Positions 52,213 to 60,783 of a stretch of DNA of 64,000 bases are shown here, piece after piece. The notes beneath the pieces are model-generated. The model saw nothing but the letters and a program-made list of their open reading frames with translations. It did not search any database and had not been told where the DNA came from. The stretch comes from DATJLY01 sp035518375 (GTDB taxonomy: Bacteria; Pseudomonadota; Alphaproteobacteria; ATCC43930; CGMCC-115725). The DNA lies in NCBI GenBank assembly GCA_035518375.1, contig DATIXQ010000104.1, forward strand, positions 25,705 through 89,704, written 5' to 3'. Each line of letters begins with the position of its first letter. Within the stretch, counting starts at the first letter, position 1. Made by a program: the position numbers and the translations under genes.

Positions 52213-52566
52213 TCCTAGTCCCCCAGCCAACCCGTGCCCGCATTCGTTCATGCCCCGAAGAATATCGAAGGAAGGCGAGGAAGTTGCGACGCCCTACCGG
52301 TCATGAGCGGCCGCGAGGCGTACTAGCGAAACCGGCGAGCGCCTTTGACGGCATGGCTTGGGATCAGGCGCTCCCCCGTCTCATCGAACAGCGTGCCGAC
52401 GCGAGGGCACCGATCTCGCGATCCACGATCGGCTGGTGCTGCCTGGGATGTCCTAGGTTCTTGTGACAGACCCCGCCGATGGATCGCGCGCATGATGCGG
52501 GGGGCCGCCCCCGCTTTCTTGCGCTATCGTAGCGTGGGGCGATTAGGAAAAGGAAAGGCGGCGGCG
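52054..52566. other. 513-base gene-free stretch containing the right direct repeat
   Basis: No supported gene is seen. The first part carries the upstream region of the secreted hypothetical gene, with no strong ribosome site, and the right-end short repeats. The repeat TCCTAGTCCCCCAGCCAAC is at 52213-52231. From 52232 on, the sequence is GC-rich again and probably holds the promoter of the oxidoreductase gene at 52567. Confidence 0.5.
52213..52231 (+). repeat. Right direct repeat of the tRNA-Gln 3' end (attR-like)
   Basis: This is an exact 19-base copy of 51516-51534, in the same orientation. The flanking bases differ on both sides (GTCGCG before it, CCGTG after it). It has no tRNA body attached, so it is not a second tRNA gene. 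Confidence 0.75.
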
Positions 52567-53505
52567 ATGCGCGGCGTAGGGCTTTTCAAATTTGGCGGAC
52601 CCGAAGTGCTACAGGTCATCGATCTGCCCGAAGTGCATGCAGGCGCGGGCCAAGTGCGTATCCGCAACCACGCGGCGACGGTCAACCCGACCGATACGAT
52701 GCTGCGCAATGGCACGCGCGCCGAGCAGATGAAGGCGGACCCGCCACCTTATGTGCCGGGCATGGAAGCGGCGGGCATTGTCGATGAGGTCGGGCCCGGC
52801 GTTGCGACCGGCATCAAGCCGGGCGATGCGGTGCTGGGGATCTTGTCTCCGAAAGCGAGCCAGGGCGCTTATCGCGAGCAGCTTGTGCTCGATGCGCGCT
52901 CCGTGGTGCGCGCGCCTGCCGGCAAGTCGCACGCGGAAGCGGCGACCTTGCCGATGAACGGCCTCACCGCGCGGCGCTCCCTCGATCTGTTGGGGCTCAA
53001 GCCCGGGCAGGCGGTCGCCGTCACCGGCGCGGCCGGCGCCTATGGCGGCTATGTCGTGCAGCTCGCCAAGGCCGATGGGCTGACGGTGATCGCCGACGCT
53101 TCGGAGAAAGACGAGGCGCTGGTCAAATCCTTGGGCGCCGATATCGTCGTCCGCCGCGGCGACGATGTCGCGCAGCGCATTCGTCAGCACTTCCCGAACG
53201 GAGTCGACGGACTCGCCGACGGCGCAGTGCTGAAGGAAAAGGTAATCCCGGCAGTCAAGGACGGCGGCGCCTTCACCTCGGTGCGCGGCTTCGAAGGCGT
53301 GCCGACGCGCGGCATCCGCTTCAGCGCCACATTTGTGCGCGATTACACCTTCGAGCACGACAAGCTCGACCGCCTAAGGCAGTTGGTGGATGAGGGCAAG
53401 ATCACCCTGCGTGTCGCCGCGACCTACAAGCCCGAAGAAGCACCCGAAGCGCATCGCCGCCTCGAGGCACACGGCACGCGGGGAAGGATCGTGATTACCT
53501 TCTGA
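52567..53505 (+). CDS. Zinc-independent MDR/quinone oxidoreductase family protein
   Basis: The 312-residue protein is a medium-chain dehydrogenase of the quinone oxidoreductase branch. It has FKFGGPEVLQVIDLPEVHAG, NHAATVNPTDTMLRNG, VPGMEAAGIVDEVGPGV and the nucleotide site VAVTGAAGAYGGYVVQLAK near residue 156. There are no structural zinc Cys, as expected for this group. It reduces quinones or enones with NADPH. GGAAAAGGAAAGG precedes the ATG. The MFS gene follows 43 bases later. Confidence 0.86.
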   Translation: MRGVGLFKFGGPEVLQVIDLPEVHAGAGQVRIRNHAATVNPTDTMLRNGTRAEQMKADPPPYVPGMEAAGIVDEVGPGVATGIKPGDAVLGILSPKASQGAYREQLVLDARSVVRAPAGKSHAEAATLPMNGLTARRSLDLLGLKPGQAVAVTGAAGAYGGYVVQLAKADGLTVIADASEKDEALVKSLGADIVVRRGDDVAQRIRQHFPNGVDGLADGAVLKEKVIPAVKDGGAFTSVRGFEGVPTRGIRFSATFVRDYTFEHDKLDRLRQLVDEGKITLRVAATYKPEEAPEAHRRLEAHGTRGRIVITF

Positions 53506-53548
53506 ATGACGAACCGACCAAGAGCGCAGTGACGGCGCCGCTCGGGAC

Positions 53549-54997
53549 ATGGCACGCGTCCAAAAGGAACCCGTGTTTGGCCGTTTTCTCAGCGGGCGGC
53601 CGGTTTGGGGGCTGCTGACAACTTGCCTGGGCACGCTGCTGGTGCCGTTTGATGCGGCGGTCAATGTCGCTTTTGCACCGATCGTTCACGCCTTCGCGCT
53701 GCCGATTCCGGCGATCCAGTGGGTCGTGATCTCCTACACGCTGACCTACGCGTCGCTCATGCTGGTGTTCGGTCGAATCGGCGACATGCTCGGCTATCGG
53801 CGGCTCTTTCTGATCGGGACTGGATGGAGCGCTGCGGCATTTGCGCTGTGCGCGGCAGCACCGTCCTACGGCTGGCTGTTGGCGGCGCGCGTTCTGCAAG
53901 GCGTCGGCGCAGCTCTCGTGCTCAGCTGCGGTCCCGCACTCGCCACCAGCCTCTATGAAGAAGAGTTACGCCCGCGCGTCCTCGGTCTCTACACGATGGT
54001 GTTCGGCATCGGTGGCGCGTTGGGACCGGTTCTGGCCGGCCCGTTGGTGGAGTACTGTGGTTGGCCGGCCGTGTTCGCGTTTCGCGTTCCAATCGCGCTT
54101 GTTGCCTTCGCGTTGGCCTGGGGAATACCCGTCGTCGCGCGGCCCGCAATACGCGAGAGTTTCGATGCCGTGGGCGCAGGCTTGCTGGTGTTGGCGATCG
54201 GGATGCTGCTGGTGGCGCTGAACCAGTTGCAGCACCTGGAGCAGCCTGTGGTGTGGCTGATGCTCCTCGGGACGGCGAGCACTCTCGCCGCGACTGGATT
54301 CGTCGCACAAGAGCGACGGGCGCCCCGTCCAATCATCGACATGCGGTTCTTTCGCGATGTGGATTTTGCGCTGCTCAATCTCGCACACGCGTTGTTGAAC
54401 CTGGCCGGGTTCGCCGTAATGCTGCTCGTGCCGTTCTTTCTCGCTCGCGTTGGCGCTCTGAGTATCACTGCTTCCGGTTTTATGCTCGCGGCATCGCCGT
54501 TCGGGATCACCCTCGCAGCGCCTATCGCTGGGCGGTTGGCAGGACATATCTCACAGTGGCGCCTCGCCGTGATCGGCGCCGCAGCGATGGCGGTTGGCGA
54601 GACGGCGATCGGCATGGTCGGTGCCGAGCCGACTTTCTCGATGCTGCTGAGCGCGATGGCGCTTCAAGGCATTGGGCTGGGGCTATTTCAGGTGGCTTAT
54701 TTCGACATCGCCACGGTGACGATCCCGCGACAGAACCGCGGCGTGGCGGGCAGCTTGGTCATGATGACCCGTACGCTCGGCATCGTCATCGGCGCGACGA
54801 CGCTGATGCTCATCTTTCACGGGCGGCAGGTGGCCGCGGCAGATGGCGGTGCAACGGAAGCGCAGGCTTTTCTCGCCGGCTTTCAAGGCGCCTTCCGCTT
54901 CGCCGCTGCGATCCCAGTCCTGGCCATCGCTTGCGCGCTGCTTCGGCGCTGGTGGGGCCTTCCGAGACCAGAAACTCAACGTGACATTTCCGCCTGA
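53549..54997 (+). CDS. MFS transporter (EmrB/QacA, DHA2-like)
   Basis: The 482-residue protein has about 14 hydrophobic helices. It carries the MFS motif A GRIGDMLGYRRLFLIG (about residues 72-87) and AARVLQGVGAALVLSCGPALA in helix 4, with a TM5 motif-C-like FGIGGALGPVLAGPLVE. This fits the DHA2 drug/proton antiporter group. It may export a toxic compound related to the oxidoreductase next to it, or to the catabolic cluster to its right. Confidence 0.88.
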   Translation: MARVQKEPVFGRFLSGRPVWGLLTTCLGTLLVPFDAAVNVAFAPIVHAFALPIPAIQWVVISYTLTYASLMLVFGRIGDMLGYRRLFLIGTGWSAAAFALCAAAPSYGWLLAARVLQGVGAALVLSCGPALATSLYEEELRPRVLGLYTMVFGIGGALGPVLAGPLVEYCGWPAVFAFRVPIALVAFALAWGIPVVARPAIRESFDAVGAGLLVLAIGMLLVALNQLQHLEQPVVWLMLLGTASTLAATGFVAQERRAPRPIIDMRFFRDVDFALLNLAHALLNLAGFAVMLLVPFFLARVGALSITASGFMLAASPFGITLAAPIAGRLAGHISQWRLAVIGAAAMAVGETAIGMVGAEPTFSMLLSAMALQGIGLGLFQVAYFDIATVTIPRQNRGVAGSLVMMTRTLGIVIGATTLMLIFHGRQVAAADGGATEAQAFLAGFQGAFRFAAAIPVLAIACALLRRWWGLPRPETQRDISA

Positions 54998-55071
54998 GGT
55001 CGCACAAGTATCGGGGACGAGTACGCGAACAATGTCGCACTTGGCCGAAAGTGGGTGCGAATCCGCTTCGA

Positions 55072-56058
55072 TCAGTCTCCCTGGAACCTGTAATACTGCG
55101 CCCATTTAAGCAGCGGCTCGTCGGACATCGAGAAGATTTGCGCGTCCGTCTCGACGTGGTGCTCGATCCAGCGCCAAGTTGGCGCGACGAAGATATCGCC
55201 GAAGCCCCATTCGATTTCTTGTCCGTCGATAAAAGAAACGCCGCTGCCGCCCATGATGCAGAACGAAGTGTTCGCGTTGGTCCGCCACCGTCGCGTCTTT
55301 TGTCCTCCCTCCAAGCGCTGAACGGTGAGACCAAGGGTCGGCATGGTGGTCGCTTCGCGACGGATGCGAACGCCGAAATAACCATCGAGGTCGGGCTTGG
55401 CCATGTCGAGGCGGCGCTGGATGGTTGCGCGCGAGAAGCGCATCGGCGTGTCCTCGACGACTGCTTTGACCTCCTCGTATCGGTTGGGATGCGGCTCCCA
55501 TGTCGCGAGCTGCAACGCGTTGACCAAAGGCGCATCGAGACCGTCGATCCAACAAGCGGTTTCGTCGCCGTCATGGGCATGGCTGTGCCACGTACCGCCC
55601 GGCGTCAGGACCACGTCGCCGGTCTCCATCAAAGTCTTTTCGCCGTTGACGACCGAGTACATCTTCCTTCCGTCGAGGATGACGCGGAGCGCATGCGCGG
55701 TGTGGCGATGTGACGGCGCGGTCTCGCCCGGAAGAACAAGCTGATACGCATGGAGCAATGTGCGCGTCGCGCCAAGCTGATTGCCCGGCGTCGGATTGCG
55801 GAAGTTGAGGATGCGCCGCCCGGCCTCTTCCGAGCTGATGAGCTTCGAAGCCGCCTCGAGAGCCGCGCGGCACTCCTTGTATCGCCAGACATAGGTCAAA
55901 TAGGGCGAGTTCGGCTCGGCCGAGCGCGCATGGCGGCTGGGATTCCAGCCTGTGACGACGTTCAGCGGATCGATCAGTTCCTGCAGCTCGTCGAGCGTCT
56001 TGGCTCGGCCAAAATGGGCCGCGTGGTCCCGCGCCATTGGTTCCGCGAGCTCAGCCAT
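55072..56058 (-). CDS. Bicupin ring-cleavage dioxygenase (gentisate 1,2-dioxygenase-like)
   Basis: The 328-residue protein has two cupin modules. In the first, PGETAPSHRHTAHALRVILDG (His117, His119) and GGTWHSHAHDG (His158, His160) give the likely Fe(II) ligands. In the second, SFCIMGGSGVSFIDGQEIEWGFGDIFVAPTWRWIEHH is degenerate. This matches gentisate, salicylate and 1-hydroxy-2-naphthoate dioxygenases, which open aromatic rings. AAGGAGACGACG precedes the ATG. It lies 121 bases downstream of the aldolase gene on the same strand. Confidence 0.85.
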   Translation of the reverse strand: MAELAEPMARDHAAHFGRAKTLDELQELIDPLNVVTGWNPSRHARSAEPNSPYLTYVWRYKECRAALEAASKLISSEEAGRRILNFRNPTPGNQLGATRTLLHAYQLVLPGETAPSHRHTAHALRVILDGRKMYSVVNGEKTLMETGDVVLTPGGTWHSHAHDGDETACWIDGLDAPLVNALQLATWEPHPNRYEEVKAVVEDTPMRFSRATIQRRLDMAKPDLDGYFGVRIRREATTMPTLGLTVQRLEGGQKTRRWRTNANTSFCIMGGSGVSFIDGQEIEWGFGDIFVAPTWRWIEHHVETDAQIFSMSDEPLLKWAQYYRFQGD

Positions 56059-56179
56059 CGTCGTCTCCTTAACAAGAGCGTGCCGACGCAGCGGAGCCTA
56101 GCGGGGCTTATGGCTACCCGCCAGCGCACGCCAGGGCGCTGGCGCCTCCGGCGCGTGCGTGCGCAAGCATCCGAGGCAC

Positions 56180-57232
56180 TTACTCGGCGGCGGCGCGGCG
56201 GCCCGTCGTGACTGTCTCCACGGGATTTCGGCCGACGGAGAAATCCTTGTCGGGCGAATCCGTCGGCTTGAGCCCGGACCGCGTCAGCCCGGTGCGCAGC
56301 ATGTTCATCTGCTGGCCGTGGATTTTCATCGTCGGCTGGCGCAGCGGTCCGCCGTTGTAGCCCATGAGCCATCCCTGATAAGCCCAGGCCATGCGATTGA
56401 GGAAATGCCCGCCCGCCGAGGAGGCGTTGACCTGTCCGGCCGCAGCGCGCGCCGGCTGCGTCTTCCAGTAGATCTCGGTCGCCTCGTCGAAGCGCTTCTC
56501 TTGCAGCATCTGAAACACTTTCGGCACGAGATCGCCGTACATGTGCGTGTTCGAGGTGCCGGTGAACTGGATCGGCACCAGCTGCGCCAGTGGCACGAGG
56601 TCGCCGAAGAGCGGGCTCTCGACAATCACCTCCTTGCCGAAGAGCCGATAACATTCGACGAAACCCATGATCGACGGCATGCCGCCCTCGGCCTTGATCG
56701 CGACGATGTTCCTGCAATTGTCGAGAAGCTTGCGGATGACCGCGGACGGAATGTCCGCCGGATGGAGGCGCGAAAAACCCCAGAGCGGCACGGGGAAGAG
56801 CAGGATCGCGAGATTCGTCGCGTCGCAGAAGGCCTTGGTGTAGTCGTAAATCTCGTCGAGCGTCTCGGGATAGAAATTCGCGGGATACGAGAGCAGCACC
56901 AGCTCGCATCCGTTCGCCTCGGCGACCTTCGCCGCCGCGATGTTCTCTTCAAGCGTGTTGAACGATGCGTGCAGGATGAGCTTCAGGCGGCCTTTCGATT
57001 CGTCGTTTGCCCATTCGAAGAACTGCTCGTGCTCGCCGAAAGTGAGGGCGGTCTCCGAGACCAAGAGCGTGCCGGCGAAGCCGTGCTCGAGGCTCTTGCG
57101 CACATCATGGCGGATGCCACGCTCGTTCAAGCCCTTCAAGTCGGCGGTGTAGGACGGGATGATCACGTTGGCGCATCCCTTCAAGTGCTGCCACGCCCAT
57201 TCGCGCGCTTCGGTCTTGCGATAGCTCGGCAT
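56180..57232 (-). CDS. DapA/DHDPS-family class I aldolase-like protein
   Basis: The 350-residue protein belongs to the dihydrodipicolinate synthase superfamily. The Schiff-base Lys is probably the one in NIVAIKAEGG (near residue 178). The usual YN(V/I)PxRT segment is replaced by LLFPVPLWGFSRL, so the catalytic Tyr is missing and the activity must differ from DapA. Related members are hydratase-aldolases of aromatic catabolism. About 45 extra C-terminal residues are present. GAGGAGGATGAA precedes the ATG. Confidence 0.82.
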   Translation of the reverse strand: MPSYRKTEAREWAWQHLKGCANVIIPSYTADLKGLNERGIRHDVRKSLEHGFAGTLLVSETALTFGEHEQFFEWANDESKGRLKLILHASFNTLEENIAAAKVAEANGCELVLLSYPANFYPETLDEIYDYTKAFCDATNLAILLFPVPLWGFSRLHPADIPSAVIRKLLDNCRNIVAIKAEGGMPSIMGFVECYRLFGKEVIVESPLFGDLVPLAQLVPIQFTGTSNTHMYGDLVPKVFQMLQEKRFDEATEIYWKTQPARAAAGQVNASSAGGHFLNRMAWAYQGWLMGYNGGPLRQPTMKIHGQQMNMLRTGLTRSGLKPTDSPDKDFSVGRNPVETVTTGRRAAAE

Positions 57233-57388
57233 TTCATCCTCCTCGCCAGTTCGCCGTCACCATGATCTCAAAACGGGCCAATACGGCCGCAAATCGCGGC
57301 AGGCCCATGCCACCTGCCGAGGCCCCGACGCTGCCACGCGCCCCCGCAGGTTACAAGAACGCCCTGTCCCGCCTGCTCGCTCTCGATT

Positions 57389-58567
57389 TTACTCCGCCGG
57401 CGCGTCTGCCAAGCTCTCTTGCAGGCCCTTGCTCATGCCAAGCGCATAGCCGACGCCGTCCTGCTTCGTCTCCATCATGCTCGACTTCTGCGGGAAGTCG
57501 ATCTTCTGTTTCGCGGGATCCCGGATGACGTGCAGCGGATCTTTCCCCTGCTCGATCAAGGTGAGCGATTCGCGCATCATCCGGCGCATCAGCACGATGC
57601 CGCCGTCCGAGACGCCCAGATGCTCGTTGGGGCGATCGGCGATGACACCCTGCTGCTCCACCGCCATCCGATCCTGATCGTTGACGTTGATGCCCCACCA
57701 GTCCTTTTCCAAAGGCGTGTAGACCCCGAGCTTCACCTCGGTGCGCGACGCCGTCCGGGTCCGCTTGTCGCACGGATAGAAGCGGAAAAAGTACAGCAAG
57801 GTTGAGGCGTCGTCGACCGGCACGCGCCAGATGAGCGAGCGCACCAGCTCGCCATTCTTGTCGATCGCCGGCAGCGCGAAGCGGTTCACCGTCGGATAGC
57901 CGTAACAGGAAATGTGATCGTCCTCGACGCCCTCGATCAGCATCACATTGTTCGCACCGAAATCAGTGCGCTCCCAGTGATAGGTGACCTTTCGCGCGCC
58001 ATAGACGGGGAAGGTGTAGCCATGCAGCCAGGCCAGGTGGCTGATATCGACGATGTTCTCGACATGGTTGAGCCAGTTGGCGTTGACGTTCTGGACCGTC
58101 AGGTCCTTCACGCCATCCTCCCAGCGCAGCACGTCATAGAGCGGCAAGAGCGGCGCCGGTTCCGGCCCCATATAGGCGAACACCGCCCCGCTGAATTCCT
58201 GCGTCTTGTAGCTCGTGAGCTTGATTTCGTTCTTGTACTTGCTGCCTTCGGGCTCCGCCGGCTGGTCGAGACACTGGCCAGAGCCGTCATAGATCCAGCC
58301 GTGATAGGGGCAGCGTATGCAGTCGCCCTCGACGCGCCCGTAATCCAACGCGACCGAACGATGCGCACAGCGCAGCTGCATGAGGTGCGTCTCGCCGCTT
58401 TGGCCGCGATAGAGCACAAGCTCCTCGCCCAGCACCTTCACGCGCTGCGGCTTCGACGTGACGTGCTGGGAAATGCCTACCGGATGCCAATAGCGCCGCA
58501 AGAGCGCACCCGTCGGCGTCCCAGGACCGATGCTCGTCAAGAGCTTGTTCTCTTCCGCGCTGAGCAT
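57389..58567 (-). CDS. Rieske 2Fe-2S ring-hydroxylating oxygenase, alpha subunit
   Basis: The 392-residue oxygenase has the Rieske ligands CAHR (Cys67, His69) and CPYHGW (Cys86, His89). The catalytic Fe(II) motif NHVENIVDISHLAWLH has Glu170, Asp174, His177 and His182; the Asp bridges to the Rieske centre. It is of the phthalate-4,5-dioxygenase / vanillate demethylase-like type, which has no beta subunit. The start is the ATG at 58567 because AAGGAG sits 6 bases before it; the upstream in-frame ATG at 58594 has no site. The reductase partner is not in the window. Confidence 0.92.
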   Translation of the reverse strand: MLSAEENKLLTSIGPGTPTGALLRRYWHPVGISQHVTSKPQRVKVLGEELVLYRGQSGETHLMQLRCAHRSVALDYGRVEGDCIRCPYHGWIYDGSGQCLDQPAEPEGSKYKNEIKLTSYKTQEFSGAVFAYMGPEPAPLLPLYDVLRWEDGVKDLTVQNVNANWLNHVENIVDISHLAWLHGYTFPVYGARKVTYHWERTDFGANNVMLIEGVEDDHISCYGYPTVNRFALPAIDKNGELVRSLIWRVPVDDASTLLYFFRFYPCDKRTRTASRTEVKLGVYTPLEKDWWGINVNDQDRMAVEQQGVIADRPNEHLGVSDGGIVLMRRMMRESLTLIEQGKDPLHVIRDPAKQKIDFPQKSSMMETKQDGVGYALGMSKGLQESLADAPAE

Positions 58568-58941
58568 GCCGAGCTCCTTCCCTCCGAAAGCCATGGCGCG
58601 TCTACCGCGCAGGCACCAGGAGAGATCGTAGACAACAACAACGAATGTGTCTATTGGGCAGGTCGCCACGCCGCCATGATCATCCAGAGAGAAAAGCGTA
58701 TTGGCGAAGGCACACCGCATCGATGCCCACCACGTATGACCGCCGCGGTGGCTTGAGGCGCCACCACGTTGTTCACATCGTTGTAAAGTTCAACCATATC
58801 GGTAGGGCAAAGCAGTTGATCGAAACCGCCGAGCATCCCCGCGCGAAACGCGCTCCTCCTCAATATGTATTTGGGCGCTGTAGAGCGCGAGACGTCCCGC
58901 GAGCAGATCCGGCGTTTGGGACGCGAGATTTTGCCGCGGCT
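58568..58941. other. 374-base upstream region of the Rieske gene
   Basis: No gene is supported; a 70-codon minus-strand frame has no ribosome site. The region has an inverted repeat TAGACA-N13-TGTCTA (58629-58653) near the Rieske start and an AT-richer patch near 58770-58800. It probably carries the Rieske promoter and operator. Confidence 0.5.
58629..58653. promoter_or_regulatory. Inverted repeat TAGACA-N13-TGTCTA upstream of the Rieske gene
   Basis: Perfect 6-base arms at 58629-58634 and 58648-58653 lie about 62-86 bases upstream of the Rieske ATG. This fits a dimeric regulator such as LysR or MarR type. The regulator is not known. Confidence 0.35.
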
Positions 58942-59445
58942 TCAGGCTGCTAGTGGCCGCCGCCGAGATTTGATCCCATCACCTCTGCGCCGAAGCGGTT
59001 CTTCCTGCATGTCGCGCAATCGGCCCTCAAGCGCGCGCAGCATGGCGAAGAATTCGCTTAGCTTGGAGCGGTTATAGCCCTTGAAGAGCCGCTCCTGAAT
59101 AACGCCGATTCGCTGTACCACGGCCTGGAACGTGCGCCGGCCGGCGGCGGTCAGTTCGAGCGTGATCTTGCGCCCATCCTGATCATGGAGGCTGCGCTTC
59201 AAGAGGTTCTTGCCGAGAAGGGAGCGAACCGCGCGCGACACAGCGGCTTTGTCCACCGTCGCCCACCGTGATACCTGTGCGGCCTCGATGGGCCCCCAAA
59301 CGGCGACGGCCGCAAGCACCCGCCATTGATGGGTGTTGAGTCCGAAATGGTCCGAATAGACCGCGCCAACGGCTCGGCTCAGCAGTAATTCCAGCATGCT
59401 GATCCGGTAAGTCAGAACCTCGTCGAGCGATTTCGAACGTGACAT
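58942..59445 (-). CDS. MarR family transcriptional regulator
   Basis: The 167-residue protein has a winged helix-turn-helix: LNTHQWRVLAAVAVWGPIEAAQVSRWATVDKAAVSRAVRSLLGKNLLKRSLHDQDGRKITLELTAAG (residues about 41-105). The start at 59445 follows AGGAAAG. MarR proteins respond to aromatic acids or CoA esters. Its position beside the Rieske and OCD-like genes suggests local control of this cluster. It is divergent from the OCD-like gene. Confidence 0.88.
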   Translation of the reverse strand: MSRSKSLDEVLTYRISMLELLLSRAVGAVYSDHFGLNTHQWRVLAAVAVWGPIEAAQVSRWATVDKAAVSRAVRSLLGKNLLKRSLHDQDGRKITLELTAAGRRTFQAVVQRIGVIQERLFKGYNRSKLSEFFAMLRALEGRLRDMQEEPLRRRGDGIKSRRRPLAA

Positions 59446-59550
59446 CGACTTTTCTTTCCTTCGCGGCAAGATGCCGCGCGAACATCGGCATTGCAACTGC
59501 TTGCTTCGATGTGCGAGCCGCGGAAAGCGCTTGGTAGCTATCAGCATCGA

Positions 59551-59561
59551 ATTGGTACAAT
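59551..59561. promoter_or_regulatory. ATTGGTACAAT palindrome between marR and the OCD-like gene
   Basis: The 11-base site, identical to that at 30750-30760, lies in the 291-base divergent region about 106 bases upstream of the marR start and 176 upstream of the OCD-like start. The surroundings are AT-richer than the genes. MarR autoregulation is a simple hypothesis. Confidence 0.4.
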
Positions 59562-59736
59562 CTACGTAAATCCGGTTCGAACAGCAGAAAGGCGCGCGGC
59601 CCCAAGATGGTCTGAAACGCGCGTTGCCGGGTGAGTTGTTCAAACGTCACCGACATCCCCGCGGATATTGCGACGGCCGCATCGCCGCCAGTCCAAGATC
59701 GTCGAGCAAAGGATCCAAGCCCGAAGGAATTTCGCC

Positions 59737-60744
59737 ATGGCCAACACGGTCTTCGTATCCGACGACACGGTGCAGCAGGTGCTCGACTGGAAGGAGATGG
59801 TCGACAAGCTGGCCGAGGCGCATGCGGCGGAACTGCACGCCGATTTCGCGCCGCCACGCACCCTGGCGCGCGGGCTGACGGGCGAATGGACGCGCGCGTT
59901 GTGTGCCGTGCCCGCGGGACCGATCATGGGCACCAAGTTCTTCGCGTTGGCGGCCAAGGGCGGCGGCATCCGCTACTGCGTCGCGCTCTTCCAAAAGACG
60001 GACTCCGCGCTCGTCGCTTTGGTCGACGCCAACACGGTGACGGCGCGGCGCACGGCTGGCGCGACGGCGGTGGCGCTCGACAAGCTGGCACCGCAGAGGG
60101 CGCTGTCGCTCGGTATCCTCGGCTCCGGCCATGAGGCCTCGGCGCACGTACATGCCATCGGCACGCGGCGCAAGTTCACCTCGATCAAGGTATTCTCGCC
60201 CACCCTGGCGAACCGCGAAGCCTTTGCCGCGAAATTCGCCAGAGAGCTTGGCATTCCATGCACGCCGGTCGCCAGTCCACGCGAGGCGATCGAAGGCATG
60301 GACATGGTGCTCGGCACCACCTCGACGCGTGGCGAGCCCTCACTGAGGGGCGAATACCTGACCAGGGGCCAGTGTATCGGCGCCATCGGCTCCACCCTGC
60401 CGGAACAGTGGGAGTGCGATCCGCAAGCGATGGACAGGGCAGACCTGATCGTGTGCGACAACGCCGAAGAGGTGCAGCACGGCACGGGCGATTTCATCAA
60501 CGCTCGCAAGGCGGGCGTGAAGTTCGACGGCAAGGTATTCGATCTGCCGGACCTGGTGAAGGGAAAGCTGAACGCCAAGGTCAAAGCGGCGGGCATCACG
60601 ATGTATCGTTCTGCCGGCACCGGTCTCCAGGATGTCGTGGTGGCAGAGCTCGCCTGGCGTCGCGCGGTAGAGAAAGGTCTCGCCGTCGAGTTGCCGATGC
60701 AGCTCTTCCACAAAACCGGCGGCGGCCGCGCTCCCGCGCCGTAG
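59737..60744 (+). CDS. Ornithine cyclodeaminase/mu-crystallin family protein
   Basis: The 335-residue protein has the OCD/mu-crystallin fold. It has VFVSDDTVQQVLDWKEMVDKL at the start, GTKFFALAAKGGGIRYCVALF, then LVDANTVTARRTAGATAVA. The NAD site is LGILGSGHEASAHVHAIGTRR (GxGxxA type), and TTSTRGEPSLRGEYLTRGQCIGAIG follows. Members reduce imines or deaminate amino acids. The substrate here is unknown. GAAGGAA precedes the ATG, and the gene is divergent from marR. Confidence 0.87.
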   Translation: MANTVFVSDDTVQQVLDWKEMVDKLAEAHAAELHADFAPPRTLARGLTGEWTRALCAVPAGPIMGTKFFALAAKGGGIRYCVALFQKTDSALVALVDANTVTARRTAGATAVALDKLAPQRALSLGILGSGHEASAHVHAIGTRRKFTSIKVFSPTLANREAFAAKFARELGIPCTPVASPREAIEGMDMVLGTTSTRGEPSLRGEYLTRGQCIGAIGSTLPEQWECDPQAMDRADLIVCDNAEEVQHGTGDFINARKAGVKFDGKVFDLPDLVKGKLNAKVKAAGITMYRSAGTGLQDVVVAELAWRRAVEKGLAVELPMQLFHKTGGGRAPAP

Positions 60745-60783
60745 CCCGCTACCTGAGTGGCACGCGCGCATCAGCCATAGGGG

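Noticed and set aside
58651..58863. A 70-codon minus-strand frame upstream of the Rieske gene
   Set aside because: It has no ribosome site, no recognisable features, and fills what is probably the promoter region.
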